A DNA stretch of 64,000 nt from Pararhizobium sp. A13 (GTDB lineage: Bacteria; Pseudomonadota; Alphaproteobacteria; Rhizobiales; Rhizobiaceae). The position numbers and the translations under genes are program-made. Below are positions 1 through 9,316 of this stretch, one piece after another; within the stretch, counting starts at the first letter, position 1; the number at the start of each line of letters is the position of its first letter. The notes under the pieces are model-generated. The model was not told where the DNA came from. It ran no database searches and saw only the letters and a program-made list of their open reading frames with translations. The stretch spans positions 4,340,480-4,404,479 of the forward strand of contig NZ_CP149510.1 in assembly GCF_040126305.1 (NCBI RefSeq), in the 5' to 3' direction.

Positions 1-873
1 GCCTATTTCCGCTCCGTGGTCGGGCGCACCGGCCTCGACCGCATCATGTTCGATATGGGGTACAGCATCGCCGAAAACGCGGTGGAACTGTTTGCCGACC
101 TGCCGCCGGATCACCCCTTCTTCCAGCAGCTCACCTTCATGACGGCGGACGACATTCCGGAGTATCAACTGCTGCTGCAGAAACTGAAAGGCAAGGGATT
201 TGAGGCCGCCTCCGAGGATGAGCGGGGTGCGATTATTCGCCTGAGCTTCCGCTATATCGAGCCGCGGCATCGTTTCGGTCTCCTGACCGACGAGCTGATG
301 GCGAAGATCGTCGATGTCCGCCGTCAGTTCCATGACGGCCTGCCTGAGAATATGCGCGGCGATATCGAGCGCTACGACCCGGAACATTATCTGGCGTCCG
401 CAAGCCTCATGGACAACATCCTGTTCGGTCGCATCAGCCACAAGCATTCCGACGGCTCAAAGCGCATTCGTTCCATCGTCAGCTCGCTGTTGAACTCGCT
501 CGGCCTGCTGGAGAACGTGATCGATATCGGCCTGGACTTCAATCTCGGTGCCGGCGGCAAACGCTTGACCGCCGTGCAGCGGCAGAAGCTCAATCTGGCA
601 CGTGCGCTGGTGCGCCGTTCGGATTATTATATATTTAACCGTCCGTTACCCGGTCTCGACCACCGCCTGCAGGACGAAATCGTCCGCGACGTACTGAAGC
701 TGGTGCGCCGGGACGGACGCGATCCGGCGGTGATCTGGGTGCTGTCGAATACCGCGCTGTCGAGCCTTTTCGACCGTGTCCTGGTCTTCGACCGGGGCAC
801 ACTCGTGGAGGACGGGACGCATGCGGCGCTCGTTGAGAATAACGGTATCTTTAAGGAACTTGTGTCATCATAA
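1..873 (+). CDS. ABC transporter ATP-binding/permease protein, C-terminal part (5' truncated by window)
   Basis: The frame is open from base 1, so the gene starts upstream; 290 residues are visible. The last ~160 residues have the layout of an ABC nucleotide-binding domain: a D-loop-like PGLD after a hydrophobic strand, and the typical exporter ending FDRGTLVEDGTH. The key motifs are altered. The signature LSGGQ reads LTAVQ, the Walker B acidic pair is replaced by Asn-Arg (YYIFNRPLPGLD), and the switch His is replaced in VLSNTAL. The domain is therefore probably non-hydrolytic, perhaps one half of a two-NBD protein. A cyclic-nucleotide-binding protein gene follows 111 bp downstream on the same strand. 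Family is fairly sure; substrate unknown. Confidence 0.8.
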   Translation, partial: AYFRSVVGRTGLDRIMFDMGYSIAENAVELFADLPPDHPFFQQLTFMTADDIPEYQLLLQKLKGKGFEAASEDERGAIIRLSFRYIEPRHRFGLLTDELMAKIVDVRRQFHDGLPENMRGDIERYDPEHYLASASLMDNILFGRISHKHSDGSKRIRSIVSSLLNSLGLLENVIDIGLDFNLGAGGKRLTAVQRQKLNLARALVRRSDYYIFNRPLPGLDHRLQDEIVRDVLKLVRRDGRDPAVIWVLSNTALSSLFDRVLVFDRGTLVEDGTHAALVENNGIFKELVSS

Positions 874-984
874 TATCAAAGGCAAAGTCCATGCGTGCCG
901 TGCGACGCAGGCATGGACATCCCTTCAGACAGCAGCACCGGTGAACATCACCGGCGTCTGGTCCCGGAAGGAAGAAAATGGGGA

Positions 985-1458
985 ATGGGCACGGAAATGC
1001 TTCTGAAGGATGAAGTTCAAATGCTGCGGCGCGTGCCGCTGTTTTCGAATGTCGAGCCGGGAAAGCTGAAGCTTCTCGCCTTCACATCAGACCGTGTCAG
1101 CTACGATGCCGGCGAGGCCATCTTCCATCAGGGCGACACCGGCGATGCGGCCTATGTCGTGCTAGCCGGCAAGGCGGATATTCTGGTCGACTCTTCGACA
1201 GGCCCGATCAAGATCGCCGAAGTCGAGACCAATTCCATCGTCGGCGAGATCGCCATCCTCTGTGATGTCTCGCGAACCGCCACGGTGCAGACGACAACAG
1301 CGGTGGAAGCCCTGCGCATTCGCAAGGAACACTTCCTCAAGCTCCTGACCGATTTCCCCGAAATCACCATCGAGATCATGCGCGTGCTGGCCGACCGGCT
1401 GAGCCACACCACGAGCGAATTGTCCGAGGCGAGAAGCCGCGCGCGCAAGGCTGAGTAA
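985..1458 (+). CDS. Cyclic nucleotide-binding domain protein (Crp/CAP effector fold, no HTH)
   Basis: A 157-residue protein that is almost entirely one cNMP-binding beta-roll: LFSNVEPGKLKLLAF, then YDAGEAIFHQGDTGDAAYVVLAG, then the phosphate-binding cassette region VGEIAILCDVSRTATV. No helix-turn-helix follows, so it is not a Crp-type DNA-binding regulator. The expected Arg of the cassette is present in SRTATV. I chose the ATG at 985 because GGAAGGAAG lies about 10 bases upstream; the frame is open further upstream but reads as low-complexity sequence without family resemblance. It follows the ABC transporter gene and probably serves as its regulatory subunit (inference). Confidence 0.82.
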   Translation: MGTEMLLKDEVQMLRRVPLFSNVEPGKLKLLAFTSDRVSYDAGEAIFHQGDTGDAAYVVLAGKADILVDSSTGPIKIAEVETNSIVGEIAILCDVSRTATVQTTTAVEALRIRKEHFLKLLTDFPEITIEIMRVLADRLSHTTSELSEARSRARKAE

Positions 1459-1479
1459 GCGGTACTGGAGCGTCCAACC

Positions 1480-3288
1480 TCACCTGGTCCCCAGCCTTTC
1501 CAGTGGCGCATTCGCCGTTGGGTGCCTCAAACCGATGACCCCGGTCATGCGGTCGATACGGAAATTGCCTGACGGCAGACCGGACGCGCATTTCTCGAAC
1601 ATCCGGAAGATGAGGGCAAAACGGGCCTGCGCCGCGCTCGCGTCGGTCCAATCACCCTGCGCATAGAGGCTGCCAACCGCCCGATAAAGCGCCATCCGCT
1701 CCTGCGTGATCCAGCCGAAGGCGAGATCGCTGCCCATGCGCAGCCGATACCAGTCGGCCAGAAAGTCCATCGCGGAAATCTCGCGCAGCACGTCAGGTGT
1801 TGCGCCGGCGGCTTTCAGGCGGACCGAGAGGCGCCCTTGCAGCATTTTGTCATCACCGGCAGCCGCAATTGCGCCAACGGTGTCATCCGTCGCCACCGGC
1901 TTGTCCATCAGAGCCAGCGCCGCCAGATCGGCAAGGTCGAGGCTGCGGACCAGCGCTGCAATGTCCATCGGCCATTCGCGCTTGAGAAAACGTCGCCCGA
2001 CCAGGTGGCCGAGATGCTCGAACAGGAAGCCACCGTAGTCGCTGACATCGAGCATGCCGCCGGCATCGAGCCCGGACGGCACGGTCTCCCGGTCGTAGGT
2101 CCGCCGCAGTTCCGGGTTCAACGGCATGGCCTCGATGCCGACGGTCTCGACATCGAGATGGTGTTCACCGATGGTGACCACCTTGTACGCGCCGGGAAAG
2201 GCAACCAGCGACGGCATCGCCACATTGATCAGGAACCGGCCGCCGCTGCGGTACCTTGCCGTGTCGTTGACATGCAGATGCCCGCTGAAATGCACATCGA
2301 TGCCCGCCTCGATCAGTGCTTCGGCAACGGCCTCCACCGGAATGCGCTCAGACATCCCCGTTCTGCCAAGCAAGGAAACTTCGTCGTCCAAGGTCCCATC
2401 GAGAGGATCGAGCACGGGATAGTGGGAGAAGGCGAGCAGAGTCTTGCCCAACCGACGCGCGCGCGTCGAAACATCTTTCATCCAGCCGAAGATAAACTGC
2501 TTGTGCGTCAGCATGGCATTCCAGCCGGCGCTCGTGCTGTCGGCAAGATCCCCTGTCTCGCCCGGCACGACGCCATCGACCGGAACGAAGACATTGGCAT
2601 CGATCATCAACAGCCAGACGCCGGGAAACGGCTCGATGAGATAGGACACGTCCATCAATGACCGCGTGATTTTCCCATCCGGCGAGTGCACGTCGTAAAG
2701 CCGCGCTGCCGGATCGCCATCGGTGCCGAACGGCGTTTCCCAGTGAAGATCGCCGGGTCGCGGAAAAAACCCGACATCCGCCACGGCGGCGAGCCCGTCC
2801 GGATAACCCTGGCAATACATACGTTCGCTGGTGATGATCGACCGCGCACCGCGATCGCGCACCTGCGGATCGCTGCTGACAACACTGTAGCTGCCATCCT
2901 CGTTCATGAACCGCTTGGCGCGGTGCCGGCCGGCAGCACCGAAGAGGTCGTGATTGCCGACGGTGGCGTAGAACCGCATGCCGTATCGCGCCGCGTAGCC
3001 GTCTAGCACCCGTTTCACGCCCTTGACGGTTTCCACCTGCCCGTCATCGGAATAATCACCGAGCAAAATGACATGTCGAATGCCGCTTCGCGCGATTTCA
3101 TCAAGCGCGTGGTGAAGCGCAAAGTAGCTCTCGTTGAAGACCCGTGTCGACCGGGCGGTATCGGCGAGCAGCCTGAAGGTCAAGCGGCGGCCGCCCTGCA
3201 CGATTCCGGGAAAGCCATAATCGGCATAAGGATCATGAAAATGCGCATCGGCAATGACGGCGATGCGCGGGTGCTCAGAGGGCGGCAT
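1480..3288 (-). CDS. Calcineurin-like metallophosphoesterase
   Basis: A 602-residue protein with the complete metallophosphoesterase metal-binding series: DAHFHD near residue 14, GDYSDDG near 77, GNHD near 112, an internal FSHYP His, and GHLH near 335 (GHLHVND). These bind a dinuclear metal centre that hydrolyses phosphomono- or diesters. The C-terminal ~220 residues lie outside the catalytic domain and I cannot assign them. There is no obvious signal peptide, so it is probably cytoplasmic. It is convergent with the cyclic-nucleotide-binding gene at its left and divergent from the MBL hydrolase at its right. Substrate unknown. Confidence 0.88.
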   Translation of the reverse strand: MPPSEHPRIAVIADAHFHDPYADYGFPGIVQGGRRLTFRLLADTARSTRVFNESYFALHHALDEIARSGIRHVILLGDYSDDGQVETVKGVKRVLDGYAARYGMRFYATVGNHDLFGAAGRHRAKRFMNEDGSYSVVSSDPQVRDRGARSIITSERMYCQGYPDGLAAVADVGFFPRPGDLHWETPFGTDGDPAARLYDVHSPDGKITRSLMDVSYLIEPFPGVWLLMIDANVFVPVDGVVPGETGDLADSTSAGWNAMLTHKQFIFGWMKDVSTRARRLGKTLLAFSHYPVLDPLDGTLDDEVSLLGRTGMSERIPVEAVAEALIEAGIDVHFSGHLHVNDTARYRSGGRFLINVAMPSLVAFPGAYKVVTIGEHHLDVETVGIEAMPLNPELRRTYDRETVPSGLDAGGMLDVSDYGGFLFEHLGHLVGRRFLKREWPMDIAALVRSLDLADLAALALMDKPVATDDTVGAIAAAGDDKMLQGRLSVRLKAAGATPDVLREISAMDFLADWYRLRMGSDLAFGWITQERMALYRAVGSLYAQGDWTDASAAQARFALIFRMFEKCASGLPSGNFRIDRMTGVIGLRHPTANAPLERLGTR

Positions 3289-3517
3289 AATGTCAGAGTT
3301 TCCGTCGGCAGGTTCAAACCGGATTCGTTTGCTTTCGTCTCTGCCACATATGGAAAGAAAAAGCGAATTGGTGTCTCGCTTAACCCCGGCAGTTTGGCTA
3401 ACATGACTGAAATTAGGCTTGGTTAATCAAGCCTGCCATAAAAAGACGACCTTAAGAATTAAGTGGGACAGTTGCAGACGGACAGCCGATAAGGCTAGCC
3501 GTGACTGAGGCGAGAGA

Positions 3518-4348
3518 GTGAACGAAAACGTGTTTCGGGTGCGGTTATGGGGAGTGCGCGGCAGTCTCCCGGTTTCGGGGGCCGAATTTCAACACTATGG
3601 CGGCAACACCATCTGCATCGAGATGCAATGCGGACCGCATAGATTGTTGTTCGATGCCGGCTCCGGGCTGATGCCGGCGGGCCAGGCGCTCAAGGCCGCC
3701 GGCGTCTCCGATTTCAATCTGTTCTTCACCCACTGTCACTACGATCATATCATCGGCCTGCCCTATCTGCCGGCGCTGTTCGACCCGCATGCTTCGGTGA
3801 CGCTGTGGTCGGGACATCTCGCCGGGCGCATGTCCACGCGCCAGATGATCGGCGAATTCATGCGGCCGCCGTGGTTTCCGGTCGAACCGGACATCTGCCG
3901 CGCCGCCATCAATTGCCGCGATTTCCGCTCCGGCGACGTGCTGGTTCCCTATGAGGACGTGGCGATCAAGACCGGCAGCCTCAACCACCCGGGCGGCGCG
4001 ATCGGCTACCGGGTGGAATGGGGAGGCCGCGCGGTGGCACTCGTCACGGACACAGAGCATCGGCCGGGAACGCTCGATCCGGTTGTGCTCGATCTCATCG
4101 ATGGCGCCGATCTATTCCTCTACGACTGCATGTACACCGACGACGAGATGCCTCGCCATGTCGGCTACGGCCATTCCTCGTGGCAGCAGGCCATCCGCCT
4201 CGCCAAGGCCGCCCGCGCCAAGCGGGTGGCATTCATCCACCACTCACCGCTGCGCACCGACAGCGAGCTCGACGCCATCCAGCGGCTCGCCACGCAGGAA
4301 TTCAAAGGCGCCTTCATGGCGCGTGACGGCCAGGCGATCGACCTCTGA
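3518..4348 (+). CDS. MBL-fold metallo-hydrolase (PhnP/COG1235-like)
   Basis: A 276-residue metallo-beta-lactamase fold protein. The metal motif HxHxDH is seen as H72-C-H74-Y-D76-H77; other metal ligands are the His in SLNHPGG, the Asp in VTDTEH and the His in FIHHSPL. The N-terminus (RLWGVRGSLPVSG, HYGGNT) is typical of the PhnP-like phosphodiesterase branch that acts on cyclic phosphates. The start is GTG at 3518, preceded by a GAGGCGAGAGA ribosome-binding site. It sits alone, divergent from the metallophosphoesterase. A cyclic phosphodiester substrate is plausible, given the cyclic-nucleotide protein nearby, but not shown. Confidence 0.85.
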   Translation: MNENVFRVRLWGVRGSLPVSGAEFQHYGGNTICIEMQCGPHRLLFDAGSGLMPAGQALKAAGVSDFNLFFTHCHYDHIIGLPYLPALFDPHASVTLWSGHLAGRMSTRQMIGEFMRPPWFPVEPDICRAAINCRDFRSGDVLVPYEDVAIKTGSLNHPGGAIGYRVEWGGRAVALVTDTEHRPGTLDPVVLDLIDGADLFLYDCMYTDDEMPRHVGYGHSSWQQAIRLAKAARAKRVAFIHHSPLRTDSELDAIQRLATQEFKGAFMARDGQAIDL

Positions 4349-4379
4349 ACAACTCGGGCTCACTGGCTGACAGCCCCGT

Positions 4380-5123
4380 TTATTGATCGCGCAGAATATC
4401 CCTGACCCGGCACCAGCGGCAGGCAGGGTGGCGCGCGGTGACGTCGAACAGCGCGTTCATGAAGTCCCAGACGACGTCGTCATGAACCAGATGATGGGTC
4501 AAAAGCCCCAGTGACCCACCGTGATCGAACATATGCCTGAGACGCGCGACGATCTCCCCGGCAAGCGCCATCCGATCGCGTCCGCCGCGCGTGCCGTGCC
4601 AGTCCATGACGTCTACATGCGTATTCACCACCGGCAAGGCAGACGGCTTTTCCAGGCCGTAGACCGACAGTGCTTCAAAGCCGAGGCCAGCGAGACACGG
4701 CACGAGCCCCGCATCGATCCGGTTCCACGGCGGCACGAGCACGGGAACGAAACGGTTCGGGTGCAGGCCGGCGAGATGGCTGAAGCCCCGTTGCAACTCG
4801 CCGAGCACGTCGGAAGCCGGCCGATGGCGGCCGAGCTCCTGCTTCTTTTCGTCCGCGCCCGCATAGTTCACGTGCGACCAGCCATGGACGGCAACGGTGC
4901 ATGACGGCTCGCGTTCCAGCCACTGGGCGAGCGCCTCGCCGGTATGGACGGGAATGACGGCAAGCGTCAGCGGTACGGAAAATGCGCCGGTGATCTCAAG
5001 CAACCGCTCCAGCGGCGCGCTCGGCTCAACCGCATCGTCATCGCGAAGCCAGAAGCGCGCGACCTTGCCGGCCTGCTGCCACCGGTCCAGTTCCTCGGTG
5101 ATGACCCTGTCAAAATCGTCCAT
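4380..5123 (-). CDS. Polysaccharide deacetylase family protein
   Basis: 247 residues. The N-terminal FWLRDDDAVEP carries the Asp pair expected at the metal/catalytic site of NodB-like deacetylases, and HGWSHVNY carries the His pair. A later THHLVHDD segment completes the barrel. There is no signal peptide, so the substrate is probably a cytoplasmic sugar intermediate. The start ATG at 5123 lies one base after the stop of the glycosyltransferase gene, so both are translated from one mRNA. The pairing suggests glycan or glycolipid modification; the actual acceptor is unknown. Confidence 0.82.
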   Translation of the reverse strand: MDDFDRVITEELDRWQQAGKVARFWLRDDDAVEPSAPLERLLEITGAFSVPLTLAVIPVHTGEALAQWLEREPSCTVAVHGWSHVNYAGADEKKQELGRHRPASDVLGELQRGFSHLAGLHPNRFVPVLVPPWNRIDAGLVPCLAGLGFEALSVYGLEKPSALPVVNTHVDVMDWHGTRGGRDRMALAGEIVARLRHMFDHGGSLGLLTHHLVHDDVVWDFMNALFDVTARHPACRWCRVRDILRDQ

Positions 5124-5124
5124 G

Positions 5125-6219
5125 TTATTCCGTTCGCTTGAGATGCAGATCGAGGATCGCGCCCAACTGCCCGGCGGCCCGATCGAGCGAACGCTCCTCG
5201 CCGGCGAAAATCCGTGCGGCGCGAGCAAAGGCCTGCCGCTCCGCGTTCTGCGTCAACATCCGTTCGATCGCTTTCGCATAAGCATCGATATCACTGGGCG
5301 GTGTCAGCAGGCCGGTGCGGCTGTCAACCACCACTTCCGGCACGCCGGCGATCGCCTGCGCCACGACCGGCAGGCCCGCTGCCTGCGCTTCGAGATAAGC
5401 GAGACCATAGGCCTCGCCGCAGCCGGGCCAGACATAGAGCGCGCTCTTCGACAGGAGATCGGCGATCTCGCCAGCCGTTTTCTGTCCGTGCCAGATGATG
5501 CGTCCTTCGTCGAAGCCGGCAAAAAGCGCTCTCACTTCGCCCGCACGTGGACCATCACCGACAACGGACAGTTGCCAGGGCAGATGAGCCAGTCGTATCA
5601 GAGCATCCGCCAGCATGACAAAGCTCTGCATCTTGTCGCCGGACCGCATCATCGCCACGGTGATCAGCTGTCCGGGCTGAGGCGCAGGTTGCTTGTCAAG
5701 CAACAGGCCCGAATCGATGAAGGGCGGCAACAGGGAGAGCCGAGCATCCGGAGCCACCGCAGCGAGCCCATCTCGGTCGCGTCTCGTCAGGCAAATGTTT
5801 ACGGAAGCGAGTTTCACCGCCTCCAGCACATTCGCTTGCATTTCCGCCCACAGTCCGGTGTTGCGTCGCGCGGAATAGGACGCTTCCGCCGTGACATAGG
5901 CCAAACCGAAATCGCGGGCGAGCGCCGGCCCCATCAGATCGGGCGCTTTGTAGTAGGGGTGGTAACAGAACCAGGCGTCCGGCCGGGCGGTTTCTCGCCA
6001 GCGCGCCGAAAGCCGCCCCCTCTCCGCTTCCGCCGCGGCTGCCAAAGCCCCGACAGCCACGCTCGATGCCTCGGGCATGAAGGCCCGCAGTTCCGAAGCG
6101 ATCTCCACTTGATGCCCCGCACGCTCCAGCGCCGCCATCAGAAGACGCGCCATCAGCCGGTCGCCGGAGGGAACGGCATGGTTGGGAGATTTCAGCGGAC
6201 AATAGAAAGCAATCTTCAT
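5125..6219 (-). CDS. Glycosyltransferase family 4 protein
   Basis: 364 residues with the two-Rossmann GT-B plan. The N-terminus begins MKIAFYCPLKSPNHAVPSGD, where GT4 enzymes carry the GG/SGD loop for the acceptor side. The donor-site motif EX7E appears as GCGEAYGLAYLEAQAAGLPV near residues 270-290. It would transfer a sugar from a nucleotide donor to an acceptor with retention of configuration. First gene of a two-gene operon with the deacetylase. Donor and acceptor cannot be read from the sequence. Confidence 0.88.
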   Translation of the reverse strand: MKIAFYCPLKSPNHAVPSGDRLMARLLMAALERAGHQVEIASELRAFMPEASSVAVGALAAAAEAERGRLSARWRETARPDAWFCYHPYYKAPDLMGPALARDFGLAYVTAEASYSARRNTGLWAEMQANVLEAVKLASVNICLTRRDRDGLAAVAPDARLSLLPPFIDSGLLLDKQPAPQPGQLITVAMMRSGDKMQSFVMLADALIRLAHLPWQLSVVGDGPRAGEVRALFAGFDEGRIIWHGQKTAGEIADLLSKSALYVWPGCGEAYGLAYLEAQAAGLPVVAQAIAGVPEVVVDSRTGLLTPPSDIDAYAKAIERMLTQNAERQAFARAARIFAGEERSLDRAAGQLGAILDLHLKRTE

Positions 6220-6287
6220 CAGAATGCGGTTTAGAACATCGCACCGGCGATGGGAACGGCTCCAGGATTAGATTCACCCCGAAACGC

Positions 6288-7364
6288 TCAGCCCAACGCC
6301 AATTCCGTTTCCGCGTCGAAAAGATGCAGCATGTCCTCGTCGAAGGCAAAAGCCTGCTTCGTGCCTACCCCAAGCTTCGTGCGTGGCGGCAGGCAGGCCG
6401 TCACCCTTTGCCCACTCGCCCGTCCGGTCACGACCAGCTCCGGCCCCGTCAACTCGACAACCTCGATTTCAACCTCAAGCGACGGTTGTTCCGCGCTATC
6501 CCCTGCCAGCCGCAGCGCTTCCGGGCGAACCCCGATCTTGACGCGACGCCCCACGGAGACAGCTTTGAAGCGGGCGGGCAGCGCAATGGCCTGTCCCGAT
6601 CCGTCCAGCCGCACCCCCTCGCCCATCACGACGCCGTCCAGCACGTTCATGGGAGGCGAGCCGACGAAACCGGCGACGTAGAGCGTAGCGGGATGGTCAT
6701 AAACATCCTCCGGCGTACCCAGCTGCTCGATCCGGCCGTTGCGCATCACCGCGATGCGGGTTGCCAGCGTCATCGCCTCGATCTGGTCGTGGGTGACATA
6801 GACGATCGTCGTTCCCAACATCTGATGCAGCCGCTTCAGCTCGGTGCGCATCTCCATGCGCAGCTTGGCGTCGAGGTTGGACAGCGGCTCGTCGAAAAGG
6901 AAGACCTGCGGCTTGCGGACCAGCGCCCGGCCGATCGCGACCCGCTGGCGCTGACCGCCGGAAAGCTGGCCGGGCTTGCGATCAAGCAGGTTCTCGATCT
7001 GCAGCAGCGTCGCAGTTTCCAGAACGGCCTTTTCACGCTCGACAACCGGTACCTTGCGCATCTCGAGGCCGAAACCGATGTTGCGGCGAACGGAAAGGTT
7101 CGGATAGAGCGCGTAGGACTGGAAAACCATCGCGATGTCGCGATCCTTGGGATGCACGCCCAAAACAGAGTGCCCGCCGATCCTGACATCGCCGCCCGAC
7201 GCTTCGGCAAGACCGGCAATGATGTTCAGCAAGGTCGACTTGCCGCAGCCGGATGACCCGAGCAAAACCAGGAACTCACCACTGTCGAGCGAAATGTCGA
7301 TGCCCTTCAGCGTTTCGATCGCCCCATAGGTCTTGCGGATATTCTCGATCTCGAGCGCGCTCAT
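6288..7364 (-). CDS. Sugar ABC transporter ATP-binding protein (UgpC/MsmK type)
   Basis: 358 residues. It has Walker A GSSGCGKST, signature [15 protein letters not shown], Walker [13 protein letters not shown] and the switch His in VTHD, followed by the C-terminal MalK-type regulatory OB domain (residues ~235-357). This is the energy subunit of the CUT1 importer encoded at 9317-12388. The start was set at ATG 7364, which overlaps the kinase stop in an ATGA. An upstream in-frame extension is only the antisense of the kinase end. Last gene of the operon led by the binding protein. Confidence 0.93.
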   Translation of the reverse strand: MSALEIENIRKTYGAIETLKGIDISLDSGEFLVLLGSSGCGKSTLLNIIAGLAEASGGDVRIGGHSVLGVHPKDRDIAMVFQSYALYPNLSVRRNIGFGLEMRKVPVVEREKAVLETATLLQIENLLDRKPGQLSGGQRQRVAIGRALVRKPQVFLFDEPLSNLDAKLRMEMRTELKRLHQMLGTTIVYVTHDQIEAMTLATRIAVMRNGRIEQLGTPEDVYDHPATLYVAGFVGSPPMNVLDGVVMGEGVRLDGSGQAIALPARFKAVSVGRRVKIGVRPEALRLAGDSAEQPSLEVEIEVVELTGPELVVTGRASGQRVTACLPPRTKLGVGTKQAFAFDEDMLHLFDAETELALG

Positions 7365-8296
7365 GATGCGGCCTCTCCGGTCGTGGCCGGCAACGGGCCA
7401 CCATAGCTGCGGGGGAGTGTGGAAATGGCGCGCGAGGCGACGCGGGTGCCGGCCATCAGGCAATCGGCCAGCGGCAGGCCATCCGCCAGCGCGGCGAGGA
7501 AAGCCGCATTGAAGACGTCGCCGGCACCGATCGTGTCGACGACCTTGACGCTGGGGGCCGCGACGGAAACGAATGTACCATCGGCATCGATGGCAATCGC
7601 GCCCGCAGGACCGCGCTTGACGACGACGATCGCCCCCTTAGGCATATGGCGCTTGATTTCGCGGGCTGCCTCGACCGGGTCGGAGAGGTCGGCAAGCGTG
7701 GTCGCTTCCACTTCGTTCAGGAGAGCGCAGCCACAGCGGGAAACCCAGTCGCGCGTCGCTTGCCGGTTCGCCTCTGTCCAGCCGTCGAGCGGCCAGCCGG
7801 TATCGAGCGCCAGCGTGATGTCATGGCTGTCGGCCCAGTCGAACAGAGCAGGATAGTCACGTGCCAGATCGTCGGTCAGGAACGAGCCGCAAAGCAGCGC
7901 ATAGCCGCCCGAAAGCCGGGAACCGTCGAGAGCGGCCAGCACGTCTGCGAGGGAGAAACGCGGCAGATGCCCGCGTGTGGTGAAGAAGGTACGCTCGCCA
8001 TCGGGATGGGTGATACCAACGGAAAGCGTCGTTCCCTCCGCCCGGATCGGCCATTTTGCAGCCCGGTGGCCGAAGGATTCGCGCAGCCAGCGGCCGAACT
8101 CGTCGGTGCCGGTATTGGCGGCGATATCGAAATCGACGCCAAGCGCTTCCAAGGCAAGCGCTGCGTTGCCGGCCGCCCCGCCGACGCGCAACTCGTCATG
8201 ATCGACGATGATCTCGGTCCCCGGCTTCGGCCAAGGCTCCGCGGGCCCCAGGATCAGGTCGACATTGACGTTTCCGATCACGGCAAGCGGGCGCAT
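7361..8296 (-). CDS. PfkB-family carbohydrate kinase
   Basis: 311 residues of the ribokinase fold. The N-terminal GNVNVDLILG and the GGAAGNAALALEALG signature bind the sugar, and DTIGAGDVFNAAF near residue 250 holds the catalytic Asp and the anion hole. It would phosphorylate the imported sugar. It lies between a SIS protein gene (1-bp gap) and the ATPase gene (4-bp overlap). The order binding protein, permease, permease, SIS, PfkB, ATPase matches the content of fructosamine (frl) operons, so a fructoselysine-like or amino-sugar substrate is possible (inference). Confidence 0.9.
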   Translation of the reverse strand: MRPLAVIGNVNVDLILGPAEPWPKPGTEIIVDHDELRVGGAAGNAALALEALGVDFDIAANTGTDEFGRWLRESFGHRAAKWPIRAEGTTLSVGITHPDGERTFFTTRGHLPRFSLADVLAALDGSRLSGGYALLCGSFLTDDLARDYPALFDWADSHDITLALDTGWPLDGWTEANRQATRDWVSRCGCALLNEVEATTLADLSDPVEAAREIKRHMPKGAIVVVKRGPAGAIAIDADGTFVSVAAPSVKVVDTIGAGDVFNAAFLAALADGLPLADCLMAGTRVASRAISTLPRSYGGPLPATTGEAAS

Positions 8297-8297
8297 G

Positions 8298-9314
8298 TCA
8301 TTCGCTCCGGGTGATCTTGGTGGAGCGCATGGGCGTGCCGGCATTTTCCACACGCGCATCGGCAAAGGCGATCATGAACCGTTGCGCAACAGGCAGCATG
8401 GCAAAGACCGCCGCAAGCCCAGTCGCCGATGCAAAGCTCAGCGTCGTCGCGCCCTCGACCGGCGGCTTGCCGGAGCAATCGAAGACCACGACCGGCGCAC
8501 CGGTTTCGACGACGGAAACCGCCATGGCGGTCACGAGATCAGCTGTCGCGTCATCCCCCCGGAACAGCACGACGCCAACCTTCGAACCCAGCATCTCCAT
8601 CGGGCCATGCCGAAGCTGCCCGCCCTCCAGCGAGAAGCAGGGATAGCGGGAGAGTTCGGTCAGGCCGAGCGCCAAGGCCTCGGCCAGTCCCTGCAGACGG
8701 CGACCGGACGTCACAACAGTTGCGACATTGTCGAAAGCAGAAAGTGCGGGTTCGATATCGATGTCAGCTGGCACGTTAAGCGCCGAAAGCGCACGCGCGG
8801 GGTTCTCGCCGAGAGCCGAGAGAATTGCGAGATGCAAGGCGAAGCTCACCGTCAGACTGCGCGTCGCGGCAAAGGCCAGCTCGGTGCCGCCGACGCCGAT
8901 CAAAGACGGAGCCGACCGTGCAAGAAAAGATGTACCTTCCAGGGTCAGTCCGAATGTATCCTCCGTGCCGCCCGTCTGCGTAAACCAGCGCAGCACCTCG
9001 GCGCTCTCGCCGGATTGCGATGTAATCAGCATGGTGCGCCCTTCGATCGGCAGCGGCATGCCGAGCTGTTCGGACAGGGTGACCGCAATCGCCTCGATGC
9101 CGTGGCCGCGATACAGCGGCTCGACGGTACGGTTGACGGCGTGCGAGCCGCCCATGCCGAGCAGCAGCAAACGGCCAGTCTTCGTGATCGAGGTTGCAAC
9201 GGTTTTCGCCTGTTCGGCATTGTCCTCGAAGGCGGCGATGGCATCGGCATTCTGCCGCGCCATCTCGCGATCGATAGCCTGGAGCCCTGCCGGGCGATTG
9301 TCTATAGAAGTCAT
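8298..9314 (-). CDS. SIS-domain sugar isomerase/deglycase (GlmS/AgaS/FrlB-like)
   Basis: 338 residues with two SIS domains. The first has GRLLLLGMGGSHAVN and the TSQSGES phosphosugar loop; the second has LEGGQLRHGPMEML, the motif shared by GlmS isomerase domains, amino-sugar deaminases and FrlB deglycase, and ends in a GlmS-like tail (PMRSTKITRSE). The expected reaction is isomerisation, deamination or deglycation of a sugar 6-phosphate made by the adjacent PfkB kinase. ATG at 9314 is preferred over 9320 because AAGGGA sits five bases upstream of it. The ATG at 9320 overlaps the permease stop. Confidence 0.85.
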   Translation of the reverse strand: MTSIDNRPAGLQAIDREMARQNADAIAAFEDNAEQAKTVATSITKTGRLLLLGMGGSHAVNRTVEPLYRGHGIEAIAVTLSEQLGMPLPIEGRTMLITSQSGESAEVLRWFTQTGGTEDTFGLTLEGTSFLARSAPSLIGVGGTELAFAATRSLTVSFALHLAILSALGENPARALSALNVPADIDIEPALSAFDNVATVVTSGRRLQGLAEALALGLTELSRYPCFSLEGGQLRHGPMEMLGSKVGVVLFRGDDATADLVTAMAVSVVETGAPVVVFDCSGKPPVEGATTLSFASATGLAAVFAMLPVAQRFMIAFADARVENAGTPMRSTKITRSE

Positions 9315-9316
9315 GA

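Noticed and set aside
4897..6234. 445-codon rightward frame opposite the glycosyltransferase
   Set aside because: Antisense shadow with no domain features.
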